Source: Alphaproteobacteria bacterium (lineage in GTDB: Bacteria; Pseudomonadota; Alphaproteobacteria; Rhodobacterales; Rhodobacteraceae). Taken from it: 64,000 nt of DNA. Below the pieces are notes generated by a model. The model saw only the letters and a program-made list of their open reading frames with translations. It searched no databases and was not told the origin of the DNA. The stretch is from contig QOQE01000003.1 of NCBI GenBank assembly GCA_003331935.1, positions 20,568-84,567 of the forward strand, in the 5' to 3' direction. Below, piece by piece: positions 1 through 7,841 of this stretch (the first letter of the stretch is position 1; every line of letters starts with the position of its first letter). The position numbers and the translations under genes are program-made.

Positions 1-324
1 CTCAAAGCTCGCTGTATATGCGCTGATTAGAAAGCTCTGTCCTTTTCTCTCTGATCTTCTTTCAAAGAACCTTTTAAGCGCTGTATCATCTCCTTTTAGA
101 AATCCAATCAGAGACCATAAAAACTTTACGACTATATTTATCAATAAAATTGTAAATAAAAGCGCTAAAGTAAGCGCAAAGAAAGACAAAAAAGTTAATT
201 GGTATTCTCTACTGAGAAAATCAATGGTTAGCGTTCCATCGGTATCCTTTAAAAGATTAAATCCAACTGCTAGCGCCATTGCAATGCTAAAGAAAAATAT
301 TGCCTTTATAAACACCCAAATCAC
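1..324 (-). CDS. hemY: HemY-like heme biosynthesis-associated membrane protein, N-terminal part (runs off the window)
   Basis: The frame opens with a GTG at 322-324, overlapping the stop of the upstream gene as GTGA, and stays open to base 1, so only about 108 N-terminal residues are present. They show two hydrophobic segments (about residues 3-20 and 45-70) separated by a short loop containing DGTLTIDF. After the second segment comes a basic stretch (KRFFERRSERKG). This is the layout of the HemY N-terminal domain: two membrane helices before TPR repeats, which would lie outside the window. It is last in the hemC-hemD-hemX-like order, where HemY usually sits. HemY of this type is not a protoporphyrinogen oxidase, and its exact role in tetrapyrrole synthesis is unsettled. 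Confidence 0.82.
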   Translation of the reverse strand, partial: MIWVFIKAIFFFSIAMALAVGFNLLKDTDGTLTIDFLSREYQLTFLSFFALTLALLFTILLINIVVKFLWSLIGFLKGDDTALKRFFERRSERKGQSFLISAYTASFE

Positions 325-1244
325 TGATTTATCTTATCTTCCATTTCAATAAGTTTTTCCAGCTTTTGAATCCAATCTTTCATCAAATCTCTGGTCTCTA
401 TTGATAAATTACTTATTTCTCTTTTGGCAGCATCTAACTTTCCGTTTTTTAGGGCATGGTCAATCCTAGATAGTATCGCGTCAGTGTGATCACCATCAAT
501 AGGCTTAGTAGATCTGGAAATAAAAACAGTGTTAAGATAACTCGTTATCCAATCCTTCCAGTCCTGTTTCTCATCAGTTTTTATTTCATTTTTCAAGGCA
601 TAATAAGAAATCTCTTTGAATTCTTCTATTAACATTAAGAGTTCTTGACCTATTTCTAATGTCTTCTTTTTGTCAATGTTCTGATAAGAGCTTCTTAAAA
701 TAGATAAACTCTTTTTGTTCTTTTCAATAAACTCTTCGTTCTGAGATATGCGTTTCTGCAACAAATCTAAATCGTTTTTATATGTTAATTGAAAATCCTC
801 CAGCTTATCTGTTTGGTCTCTTGGCATACTCTTATCAATTCTATCACTTTTGCTTTTGGTCTCATTTTTTTCTTTGAATTTTATATTTTTAGAATTGACG
901 GCAGTTATTTTTCTCTCTAACTCTTCAGAATTAGTTTTGACCAAATCATTTACGTTACTTATTTTTGAAAGCAGAAATTCCTTTTCTAATTTTAAAACTT
1001 CAATTTGTGAACTCTCAATTTTCACTTTTTCCGAAAGGAAGGCGTTTTTGCTCAACTTGGAGTTCAACTCAGCTTTTAGATCTTTAATTTCAACAAAGAG
1101 AATAAAATATAGAATGCCAAAGGCTATTGCTAATAGCGCTAAACTGACCACCGCTAAAAGAAGAGCATAGTTGAAGGTATAGCCAGCTTTGTTTCGCTCA
1201 TCTTGTTTTTTTTTCAAATTATTTTTTATGCTTGTTTCTGTCAC
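321..1244 (-). CDS. Mitofilin/HemX-like inner-membrane coiled-coil protein
   Basis: The 307-residue protein has a basic cytoplasmic start (KNNLKKKQDERNKAG), one strong membrane helix at about residues 27-52, and a long charged region rich in K, E, N and L that should form coiled coil. A C-terminal helical part (about 195-305) contains an IDHALKNGKLDAAKREI segment resembling the mitofilin C-terminal region of alphaproteobacterial proteins. The gene lies between hemD and hemY, where a HemX/COG4223-like membrane protein is usual in Alphaproteobacteria. Proteins of this group are thought to scaffold the inner membrane; no catalytic residue is seen. The family call rests mainly on topology and gene position. 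Confidence 0.7.
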   Translation of the reverse strand: MTETSIKNNLKKKQDERNKAGYTFNYALLLAVVSLALLAIAFGILYFILFVEIKDLKAELNSKLSKNAFLSEKVKIESSQIEVLKLEKEFLLSKISNVNDLVKTNSEELERKITAVNSKNIKFKEKNETKSKSDRIDKSMPRDQTDKLEDFQLTYKNDLDLLQKRISQNEEFIEKNKKSLSILRSSYQNIDKKKTLEIGQELLMLIEEFKEISYYALKNEIKTDEKQDWKDWITSYLNTVFISRSTKPIDGDHTDAILSRIDHALKNGKLDAAKREISNLSIETRDLMKDWIQKLEKLIEMEDKINQ

Positions 1245-1267
1245 TTTTAAGCTTTTTAATTTTAGTC

Positions 1268-1987
1268 TTAATAATGTGAATACTCTTTAACTATCATATT
1301 AACCATATTAGAAATTAAAGGCTCTTGAATTGTCTTACATTTAATATTTTTATTCAAAACTGATCTTAATCTATTTTCAATTTTTTTGCTAAAACAGAAA
1401 AATGTTTTATCTAGATTTTTGCGTGGCGCGGAATTTATCAAACTATCTACAGATTTTTCTGAGAATAATGCAATACCCTTCAAATTTTCCCCAGATAAGA
1501 TCTTTCCTAGGTCTTTTTTCTGAATGTTTCTTTTCTGCTTATAAACTACATGCTCTTCACAATTAAAATCGTGCTTCAAAAGATCTGCCTTCAAGTCGTA
1601 AGATATTTCGTCGCCTCGCAAGTAAACCACAAGTGGGCGCTTGTTCCTGAAGTGGTTTTTAAAGCCACTAAGCAAGTGTTTAACATTAGAGTAAATGAAT
1701 ATATTAGTCGCCCCTATTTTTTTTAGCAATCCATCACATCTTTGCCCAACTGCAAAAATGGGTTTTTCAAAATTCTGCAATTCAATTTTTTGTTTTTCTA
1801 AGGCATAAACAGACGTAACAACTAAAACATCGGCTTCTTTTAAGTTTATACTTGTTTTCAAGAAGTCTATTTCTAAGAGGGGGAATATCAAAACCCTTCC
1901 ATTAAATTTTTCTTGTTCTAACATTTCTTTAAAGCGGCAACTGTCTTTATAAGTCCGAGTTAGAAGAATTTCTTTACTGGAAGAAAT
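1268..1987 (-). CDS. hemD: Uroporphyrinogen-III synthase, probably starting at a non-canonical ATT
   Basis: HemD closes and inverts ring D of hydroxymethylbilane to give uroporphyrinogen III. The first ATG (1922-1924) would begin at MLEQEKFNGRVLIFPLLEI and omit the first strand of the fold. The same frame upstream reads EILLTRTYKDSCRFKE, matching the conserved N-terminal (V/L)TR motif. Between the in-frame stop upstream and this motif there is no ATG, GTG, TTG or CTG. A GGAGG at 1993-1997 lies 5 bases before an ATT at 1985-1987, which would give a 239-residue protein, normal for HemD. That start overlaps the end of hemC by 14 bases, so translation is probably coupled. The rest matches HemD (VLVVTSVYALEKQ, FAVGQ, LRGDEISYDL). 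A base error near the start is the alternative. Confidence 0.83.
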   Translation of the reverse strand: MSSSKEILLTRTYKDSCRFKEMLEQEKFNGRVLIFPLLEIDFLKTSINLKEADVLVVTSVYALEKQKIELQNFEKPIFAVGQRCDGLLKKIGATNIFIYSNVKHLLSGFKNHFRNKRPLVVYLRGDEISYDLKADLLKHDFNCEEHVVYKQKRNIQKKDLGKILSGENLKGIALFSEKSVDSLINSAPRKNLDKTFFCFSKKIENRLRSVLNKNIKCKTIQEPLISNMVNMIVKEYSHY

Positions 1988-2900
1988 TTTTTCCTCCTCT
2001 AGACTTTATCTCTCTTCCCGCCTCGCGCCCAATTTCCTCCGACATTGCCCAGTCTCCTTGCCAGACGTCGTGTATCTTTTCTTTACCGTCAGCGCTTATT
2101 ATTTCTCCCATGAATTTAAACTCTTCATTATTTTTTTGTGCCAAGCCACCTATTGGTGTCCTACAGGAACCGTCTAGCTCTCTCAAAAATGCTCTTTCCG
2201 CCTCGACTCGTTTCTTTGATACACTGTCATTTAGCGGTGCCAGAATTTCTTCGATTTTATCGCTATATAAATGTTCAATTCCGATCGCTCCTTGAGCTAC
2301 AGCCGGCAGCATTTCATCTGTTGATATAGGATTAATGAGCTTTTCTAACCCCAGCCTGTTTAACCCAGCAGTAGCTAAAAAAGTCGCAACGGCAACGTTT
2401 TTATCTAGCTTTTCAAGTCTTTTTTGGACATTACCCCTAAACTCAACCACCTCTAAGTCATTTCGCTTATTTAGTAACTGTGCCTTCCTTCGAAGAGAAG
2501 AAGTTCCCACAACAGACCCCATTGGTAACTCTGCAATTGAAGAGTATTTTCTGGATATAAACGAATCTCTTACATCTTCGCGTTCAAGTATAGTTGAAAT
2601 AACTAATTTTTCTGGTAGCTCCGTTTCAACATCTTTCATGGAGTGAACAGCTATATCTATTCTCTTGTCGATGAGTGCTTGCTGGATCTCTTTCGTAAAG
2701 AGACCCTTTCCTCCAATTTTTGAAAGAGACGTATTTAAAAACTTGTCACCACTCGTTTTTATAACCTCTATCTCTACTTGATCAGGATCCAAATCATTTG
2801 ATGATAATATTTTATTTCTAACTTCATTAGCTTGTGCCAATGCAAGAGGCGATCCTCTTGTACCGATGACTAATTTTTCTAGAGGGGTACCGTTACTCAT
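1974..2900 (-). CDS. hemC: Porphobilinogen deaminase (hydroxymethylbilane synthase)
   Basis: HemC joins four porphobilinogen molecules into hydroxymethylbilane in the cytosol. The 308-residue protein is full length. It carries the early motif IGTRGSPLALAQA, the IDIAVHSMKDVE segment with the catalytic Asp, the GTSSLRR(K)AQL anion-binding motif, and LDGSCRTPIGGLAQ, whose Cys attaches the dipyrromethane cofactor. It is the first gene of a leftward heme operon with hemD, a hemX-like gene and hemY. It diverges from tsaD across only 49 bases, so both promoters must lie in that AT-rich gap. Its last codons carry the Shine-Dalgarno of hemD. Confidence 0.97.
   Translation of the reverse strand: MSNGTPLEKLVIGTRGSPLALAQANEVRNKILSSNDLDPDQVEIEVIKTSGDKFLNTSLSKIGGKGLFTKEIQQALIDKRIDIAVHSMKDVETELPEKLVISTILEREDVRDSFISRKYSSIAELPMGSVVGTSSLRRKAQLLNKRNDLEVVEFRGNVQKRLEKLDKNVAVATFLATAGLNRLGLEKLINPISTDEMLPAVAQGAIGIEHLYSDKIEEILAPLNDSVSKKRVEAERAFLRELDGSCRTPIGGLAQKNNEEFKFMGEIISADGKEKIHDVWQGDWAMSEEIGREAGREIKSRGGKNFFQ
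1993..1997 (-). promoter_or_regulatory. Strong Shine-Dalgarno for hemD, inside the hemC coding sequence
   Basis: On the minus strand the sequence reads GGAGG, then five A residues, then ATT. Spacing and strength are ideal for initiation at the ATT at 1985-1987. Most genes in this window have weaker Shine-Dalgarno sequences, so this one stands out. It lies in the Gly-Gly-Lys codons near the end of hemC and could be chance coding sequence, but it coincides with the frame that encodes the conserved HemD N-terminus. Confidence 0.6.
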
Positions 2901-2949
2901 TTTCTCAATTTTCTAATTTATAAATTATCAATTAATGTAATATATAACT

Positions 2950-4074
2950 ATGCACAAGTCTATCATAGCCCTAGGAATCGAAAGTAGCTGCGATGACACA
3001 TCTATAGGAATTATAAAAATAGATCTTAAAGATGAGTTATTTACAGCAGAAGGTCTAACATTAGAACAAATGGGTCTTGTGACAGAGTCGCAGGATAAAC
3101 TCCATAAAGACTATGGCGGCGTAGTACCAGAAATCGCTGCCCGTGCGCACTCTGAAAGAATAGATGTATGCTTTAAAGAAGTTCTAGAACAATGTAACCT
3201 CGAACTTGATTGTATCGATATTATTTGTGTCACAGCAGGTCCTGGTTTAATTGGAGGTCTTTTATCTGGTATCAATTTTGCGAAAGGATTGGCTTTTTCG
3301 ACAGGAAAACCTTTAATCGGTGTTAATCACCTTATTGGTCATGCGCTAACCCCTCAAATGACAGATAGTCTTAGCTATCCTTATCTAATACTTTTGGCTT
3401 CTGGTGGACATTGTCAGTATTTGGCTGTTTCGGGAGTAAACAAGATAGAAAGACTTGGAACCACTATTGATGATGCGCCAGGTGAGGTTTTTGATAAAGT
3501 AGCCAAAATGTTGGGCCTTCCTATCTTTTCAGGATCGGAAGTAGAAAAATATGCAACAAAAGGGAATAAAAATAGGTTTTCATTTCCCCTACCTCTTATT
3601 AATAAAAATGACTGTGATCTTTCATTTTCAGGTCTTAAATCTTCTGTAAGAAGACAGGTAGATCGCCTGGTTGAAAAGCAGTCTGGCTTATATCTTCATG
3701 ATCAAAGAGATATTTGCGCATCGTTTCAAGAGGCTATGAAACTGATTTTTGAGAATAAAACAAAAAAAGCCCTAGAGCTATTCTCAAAGATTTCTTCCGA
3801 CAAAGAAATGTCCTTTTCTTTAGCTGGTGGCGTTGCAGCAAATAAAACTATAAGAGACTCACTGAAGGGGCTGTGTAAGGAGCTAAATGTACATTTCTCT
3901 GCACCGCCAATTGCCCTTTGTACAGACAACGGTTTAATGATTGCATATGCTGGAGCTCAAATATATCTCGGTGGTAGCGAAGATAATATGAGCTTATCCC
4001 CACGACCACGGTGGCCTATTGACATGGACAATCAAAAGTCGCATGGCTTTGGAAAGCGGGGACGCAAGGTATAA
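2950..4074 (+). CDS. tsaD: tRNA N6-threonylcarbamoyladenosine transferase TsaD
   Basis: TsaD, with TsaB and TsaE, transfers threonylcarbamoyl from threonylcarbamoyl-AMP to A37 of tRNAs that read ANN codons. The 374-residue protein shows the Kae1/TsaD features: GIESSCDDTS at the N-terminus, the metal-binding HLIGHAL (His127 and His131), LLASGGHCQYL, and near the end CTDNGLMIAYAGA. Its length is typical. It points away from hemC and its stop is one base from the end of the convergent ahcY, with no terminator hairpin between them. In many alphaproteobacteria gpsA follows tsaD; it does not here. Confidence 0.97.
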   Translation: MHKSIIALGIESSCDDTSIGIIKIDLKDELFTAEGLTLEQMGLVTESQDKLHKDYGGVVPEIAARAHSERIDVCFKEVLEQCNLELDCIDIICVTAGPGLIGGLLSGINFAKGLAFSTGKPLIGVNHLIGHALTPQMTDSLSYPYLILLASGGHCQYLAVSGVNKIERLGTTIDDAPGEVFDKVAKMLGLPIFSGSEVEKYATKGNKNRFSFPLPLINKNDCDLSFSGLKSSVRRQVDRLVEKQSGLYLHDQRDICASFQEAMKLIFENKTKKALELFSKISSDKEMSFSLAGGVAANKTIRDSLKGLCKELNVHFSAPPIALCTDNGLMIAYAGAQIYLGGSEDNMSLSPRPRWPIDMDNQKSHGFGKRGRKV

Positions 4075-4075
4075 T

Positions 4076-5470
4076 TTAATAGCGATAACTGTCGCTTTTG
4101 AATGGTCCCGCCGCGCTTACACCGATGTAATCTGCCTGATCTTTCTCAAGTTTTGTAAGTTTCACTCCAATTTTCTCAAGGTGCAGCGTCGCAACTTTCT
4201 CATCCAGATGTTTTGGTAGAGTGTATACGCTATTAGAGTAGTTCTTCCCATTTTTCCATAGCTCTATCTGGGCAAGAACTTGATTGCTAAAACTTGCGGA
4301 CATAACAAAAGAGGGATGGCCTGTTGCGTTTCCAAGATTAAGCAATCTTCCTTCAGACAATAAAATTATATTTCTACCTGATGCCATTTCTATCATGTCA
4401 ACCTGGTCTTTTATACTCGTCCATTTTTGATTTTTAAGAGCTGCTACCTCAATCTCATTATCGAAATGACCTATGTTTCCTACAATAGCCATATTTTTCA
4501 TTTGCCGCATGTGGTCTAATTTTATAACATCTTTATTCCCCGTAGCTGTTATGAACACATCTGCTGTTTCAACGGTATCTTCTAGTGTTACGACTTCAAA
4601 ACCATCCATCGCGGCCTGCAATGCACATATTGGGTCCACCTCTGTAACTTTCACTCGTGCTCCCGCACCTCGCAATGATGCCGCAGAGCCCTTTCCAACA
4701 TCACCGTAACCACACACAACAGCTACTTTACCGGCCATCATTGTATCTGTTGCTCTTCTTATTCCGTCTACTAATGACTCTTTGCAGCCATATTTATTAT
4801 CAAACTTTGATTTTGTGACACTGTCATTTACGTTGATAGCTGGAAAGGGTAGCTTTCCTTCGCGTTCCAATTGATAGAGTCGATTAACGCCTGTGGTTGT
4901 TTCTTCTGAAACGCCAAGAATTGAATCTTTTTGCTTGGAAAACCAGCCTTTGCTCAATTGCAATCTTTTTTTAATTTGTTTAAAAAGGGATTCCTCTTCC
5001 TCAGACGCCGGATTTTCCAAAAAGTCTGTGTCACCGCCTTCTGCCCTTGCTCCCAACAATATGTACATTGTAGCATCGCCACCATCATCTAAAATAAGAT
5101 TGGCTGTTTCTTCCTTAAATAGAAAAATTTTATCAGCATAATCCCAGTATTCGTCCAGGGTCTCTCCTTTATACGCAAAAACTGGCACTCCGCTCTCTGC
5201 GATAGCTGCAGCAGCATGATCTTGTGTCGAAAAGATATTACAGCTAGCCCATCGTACATCTGCACCCAAGTCAACTAGAGTCTCTATTAATACCGCGGTC
5301 TGGATTGTCATGTGAAGGCTTCCTGCAATCCTTGCTCCTGCTAGTGGCTTTTTACCTTCAAACTCTTTTCTGATGGCCATTAACCCAGGCATCTCTGTTT
5401 CAGCAATAGCAATTTCTTTTCTTCCAAAAGAAGCTAAACCGATATCTTTGACGATAAAATCTTTACTCAT
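4076..5470 (-). CDS. ahcY: Adenosylhomocysteinase (S-adenosyl-L-homocysteine hydrolase)
   Basis: AhcY cleaves S-adenosylhomocysteine to adenosine and homocysteine, removing the inhibitory product of SAM-dependent methylation. The 464-residue protein has the bacterial insertion seen in alphaproteobacterial enzymes. Visible motifs are [17 protein letters not shown] and [18 protein letters not shown] for the substrate site, the NAD-binding [18 protein letters not shown], and the C-terminal PFKSDSYRY ending. The leader toward the divergent HD-domain gene is only 62 bases, and I see no SAH riboswitch fold in it. Confidence 0.98.
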   Translation of the reverse strand: MSKDFIVKDIGLASFGRKEIAIAETEMPGLMAIRKEFEGKKPLAGARIAGSLHMTIQTAVLIETLVDLGADVRWASCNIFSTQDHAAAAIAESGVPVFAYKGETLDEYWDYADKIFLFKEETANLILDDGGDATMYILLGARAEGGDTDFLENPASEEEESLFKQIKKRLQLSKGWFSKQKDSILGVSEETTTGVNRLYQLEREGKLPFPAINVNDSVTKSKFDNKYGCKESLVDGIRRATDTMMAGKVAVVCGYGDVGKGSAASLRGAGARVKVTEVDPICALQAAMDGFEVVTLEDTVETADVFITATGNKDVIKLDHMRQMKNMAIVGNIGHFDNEIEVAALKNQKWTSIKDQVDMIEMASGRNIILLSEGRLLNLGNATGHPSFVMSASFSNQVLAQIELWKNGKNYSNSVYTLPKHLDEKVATLHLEKIGVKLTKLEKDQADYIGVSAAGPFKSDSYRY

Positions 5471-5532
5471 TTTATTTTCCCTGCAATTTTTGTATAAGTA
5501 ATAGGAGTTATTATGATTTTTGCAACTTCAAA

Positions 5533-6162
5533 ATGAAACGGGCTTGGCAACGAATGCTTTCAGGCAGACGGCTTGAAATATTAAACCCTAGCCCTTTGGA
5601 CATAGAAATTGAAGATATCGCCCATGGCTTATCATTTTTGGCAAGATGGAATGGCCAAACTATTGGTGATTATCCTTTTTCAGTAGCTCAGCACAGCTTG
5701 TTAGTTGAAAATATTTTTTCAACCCAATTTCCAAAAATGGATAATCAGTCAAAATTATTTGCCTTACTTCACGACTCTGCCGAATACGTGATAAGCGACA
5801 TGATATCCCCTCTTAAAACGCACCTCGGTATGACTTATGAGACATTAGACGAGAAGTTAACAATGGCGATTTGCATACGATTTAATATCCCCACAACCAA
5901 AATAAAAATAATTAAGAAACAGGTAAAGTTAGCCGATAAAATGGCTGCTTGGTTGGAGGCCATACAGTTAGCTGGGTTTTCCAAAAAAGAAGCTGACAAA
6001 TTATTTGGAAAACAGGTGAGTGTTAAGGGGTTTGAAAATTATTTGTCGCCAGCCACGCCATTTTTTGTGAGAAAAAAGTTTGTTAATAGATTTAATGAAT
6101 TATATAAACTGAAATACGGAGGAATAAAATCTGATGACAACAGAAACGATAAAAAGTGTTAG
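5533..6162 (+). CDS. HD-domain hydrolase (YfbR-like phosphohydrolase family)
   Basis: The 209-residue protein has the HD metal-binding set His54 (AQHSLLVE), His80-Asp81 (LLHDSAEY) and Asp89 (ISDMISPLK), with Glu84 nearby. This pattern is shared with YfbR-type 5'-deoxynucleotidases and related HD phosphohydrolases. The N-terminal segment RMLSGRRLEILNPSPLDIEI is characteristic of an alphaproteobacterial subgroup usually annotated only as HD family hydrolase. The substrate cannot be read from the sequence; a nucleotide is a reasonable guess. The 3' end overlaps the next gene by 29 bases, so the two are probably translated together. Confidence 0.85.
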   Translation: MKRAWQRMLSGRRLEILNPSPLDIEIEDIAHGLSFLARWNGQTIGDYPFSVAQHSLLVENIFSTQFPKMDNQSKLFALLHDSAEYVISDMISPLKTHLGMTYETLDEKLTMAICIRFNIPTTKIKIIKKQVKLADKMAAWLEAIQLAGFSKKEADKLFGKQVSVKGFENYLSPATPFFVRKKFVNRFNELYKLKYGGIKSDDNRNDKKC

Positions 6163-7003
6163 TGAGGCTACTTTTGTTTCCGATGTGATAGAAAAGTCCA
6201 AAGAAAAGATCATGATAGTAGACTTTTGGGCGCCTTGGTGTGGACCTTGCAAAGCTCTAACGCCCGTCTTAGAACGTCAAGCTTTTAAGAGAAAAGAACA
6301 GCTGGAAGTAGTAAAGGTAAACATCGACGAGAACCAAGCTATAGCTTCTCAGCTTAGAATACAGTCTATACCTGCCGTGTTTGCTTTTTCAGACGGACAA
6401 CCTGTTGATGGCTTTATGGGAGCAAAAAGTGAACCTGAGGTAGAAAAATTTTTTGAGACTCTTATAAAGAAGTTTTCAAAAAAGGTTGTCGATGAAACAG
6501 AGGAAATAAATAATTTGCTCCTTGAAGAACGATTTGAAGATGCAAAAATAGTTTTAGAACAACTGATTAGGTCCAACCCATCACCCGAAAACTTCTCTTT
6601 ATTAATTAAATCGCTTATTGGATTGAAGAATTTTGATGAAATCGAACAGATAATAAAAGGTTTATCACCAGATATAATTAAAGATAGCATGGTTCAAGTT
6701 GCTATTTCATCTTACGAGCTTTTAAAAAATAGTCATGTCGAGAGCAGTAAGAGCGAAATCTTAGATAAAATTAACAAGAACCCCTCTGACCTGGACGCTA
6801 AGATGAATTACTCCAAAATACTCTTGCAGGAGAATAATTTTTCCGAGTGTATAGACGTACTTTTGGAAATGTTTAAAGAAGACAGAGAGTGGAGAGAGGG
6901 TCTTGCAAAAAAACAGCTATTATCAATCTTTGAACACCTCGGCAGCGATGATGCGCTTTCAAAAAAAGGTCGAAGATCCCTTACATCTCTAATTTTTGTT
7001 TAA
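6134..7003 (+). CDS. cnoX: Thioredoxin-TPR protein, CnoX-like co-chaperone
   Basis: Residues 1-110 are a thioredoxin domain with the redox-active WCGPC (Cys36, Cys39) and the cis-proline loop IQSIPAVFAF. Residues about 120-289 are helical and resemble the TPR-like C-terminal half of CnoX/YbbN (tandem LLLEERFEDAKIVLEQLI-type repeats and a NPSDLDAKMNYSKILL segment). CnoX-type proteins hold chlorine-stressed or unfolding clients and pass them to chaperones. The E. coli protein has lost its first redox Cys; this one keeps both, so it may also have thioredoxin activity. The start overlaps the HD gene by 29 bases, and the LON-domain gene follows 6 bases later, as is common in Alphaproteobacteria. 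Confidence 0.87.
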   Translation: MTTETIKSVSEATFVSDVIEKSKEKIMIVDFWAPWCGPCKALTPVLERQAFKRKEQLEVVKVNIDENQAIASQLRIQSIPAVFAFSDGQPVDGFMGAKSEPEVEKFFETLIKKFSKKVVDETEEINNLLLEERFEDAKIVLEQLIRSNPSPENFSLLIKSLIGLKNFDEIEQIIKGLSPDIIKDSMVQVAISSYELLKNSHVESSKSEILDKINKNPSDLDAKMNYSKILLQENNFSECIDVLLEMFKEDREWREGLAKKQLLSIFEHLGSDDALSKKGRRSLTSLIFV

Positions 7004-7009
7004 GAAAAC

Positions 7010-7657
7010 ATGAAAGAATTACCAGAAAATATACCCTTATTTCCGTTGCCTGGAGCATTGTTACTACCTAACAGCAGGCTCCCACTTAATATATTTGAAC
7101 CAAGATACATTAATATGGTTGAAGATACAATTGCAACGAAGCATAGACTAATAGGAATGATACAGCCGATTAAAATTAATAAAGGAAAATTTCAAAGTGA
7201 TAGTAACAAGTACCAAAGGGTTGGTTGTGCCGGTAGAATTGTATCTTTTACCGAAACCGGAGACGGAAGGTACCTAATTACTCTGGAAGGTGTTTCGAGA
7301 TTTAATTTTAAAAATGAAGTTGAACATGAAAAGCCTTATATTCTTTCTCACATCGATTGGGGTTTTTACAAAAATGACCTAGTACCTTTTGAAGATATAA
7401 ATGGTTTCGACCGAAACGGCTTTTTGGAAATTTTGAAGAAATATCTGGATAGCGCACAAATAGCTTCTGACTGGGAAGTTCTTAAAAAGGCCAAAGAAGA
7501 GGTTCTTGTAAATTCTTTGTCAATGCTCTGCCCCTTTGAACCAGAGGAGAAACAGGTATTGTTAGAAGCAGACACAATAAAAAAGAGACTAGACGTTTTA
7601 GTAACTTTAATGAAATTATCGTCGGAAAATGATCTTGAAAGCCAATACATCCAATAA
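7010..7657 (+). CDS. LON substrate-binding (N-terminal) domain protein
   Basis: The 215-residue protein begins with LPENIPLFPLPGALLLPNS and continues with PLNIFEPRYINMVED and GCAGRIVSFTETGDGRYLI, the hallmarks of the Lon N-terminal (ASCH/PUA-like) domain. There is no AAA+ or protease domain, so this is a stand-alone LON-domain protein, usual in alphaproteobacteria next to the cnoX-like gene. Its function is not established; a role in protein quality control is inferred from the domain and the neighbour. It overlaps the downstream small gene by 29 bases. Confidence 0.88.
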   Translation: MKELPENIPLFPLPGALLLPNSRLPLNIFEPRYINMVEDTIATKHRLIGMIQPIKINKGKFQSDSNKYQRVGCAGRIVSFTETGDGRYLITLEGVSRFNFKNEVEHEKPYILSHIDWGFYKNDLVPFEDINGFDRNGFLEILKKYLDSAQIASDWEVLKKAKEEVLVNSLSMLCPFEPEEKQVLLEADTIKKRLDVLVTLMKLSSENDLESQYIQ

Positions 7658-7841
7658 CATTGAGACCGATTTCAACACTAATCTTACAAGATTACTGGTC
7701 TGCCCTATTAGTGGTGGCAATTTATACTACGATGAGAAAGAAAATTGTCTTATATCCAAAGTTGCCAAAATAAAATTTCCAGTGAGAGACGGTGTTCCCA
7801 TACTTTTAGCTGCAGAGTCCAAGCCCATATTCAGTGACTGA
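7629..7841 (+). CDS. UPF0434/Trm112-like small protein
   Basis: This 70-residue protein has the Trm112/YcaR core: TRLLVCPISGGNLYYDEKE, then LISKVAKIKFPVRDGVPILL. Family members bind methyltransferases or occur as small zinc-ribbon-like proteins. Here only one Cys remains in the CPxC position (CPIS), so zinc binding is unlikely, as in many alphaproteobacterial members. The start overlaps the LON-domain gene by 29 bases and the end overlaps the convergent purH by 11 bases, so neither end can carry a separate terminator. Confidence 0.84.
   Translation: MILKANTSNNIETDFNTNLTRLLVCPISGGNLYYDEKENCLISKVAKIKFPVRDGVPILLAAESKPIFSD

Noticed and set aside
5471..5532. SAH riboswitch upstream of ahcY
   Set aside because: The gap is only 62 bases, AT-rich, and lacks the paired segments expected of this riboswitch.
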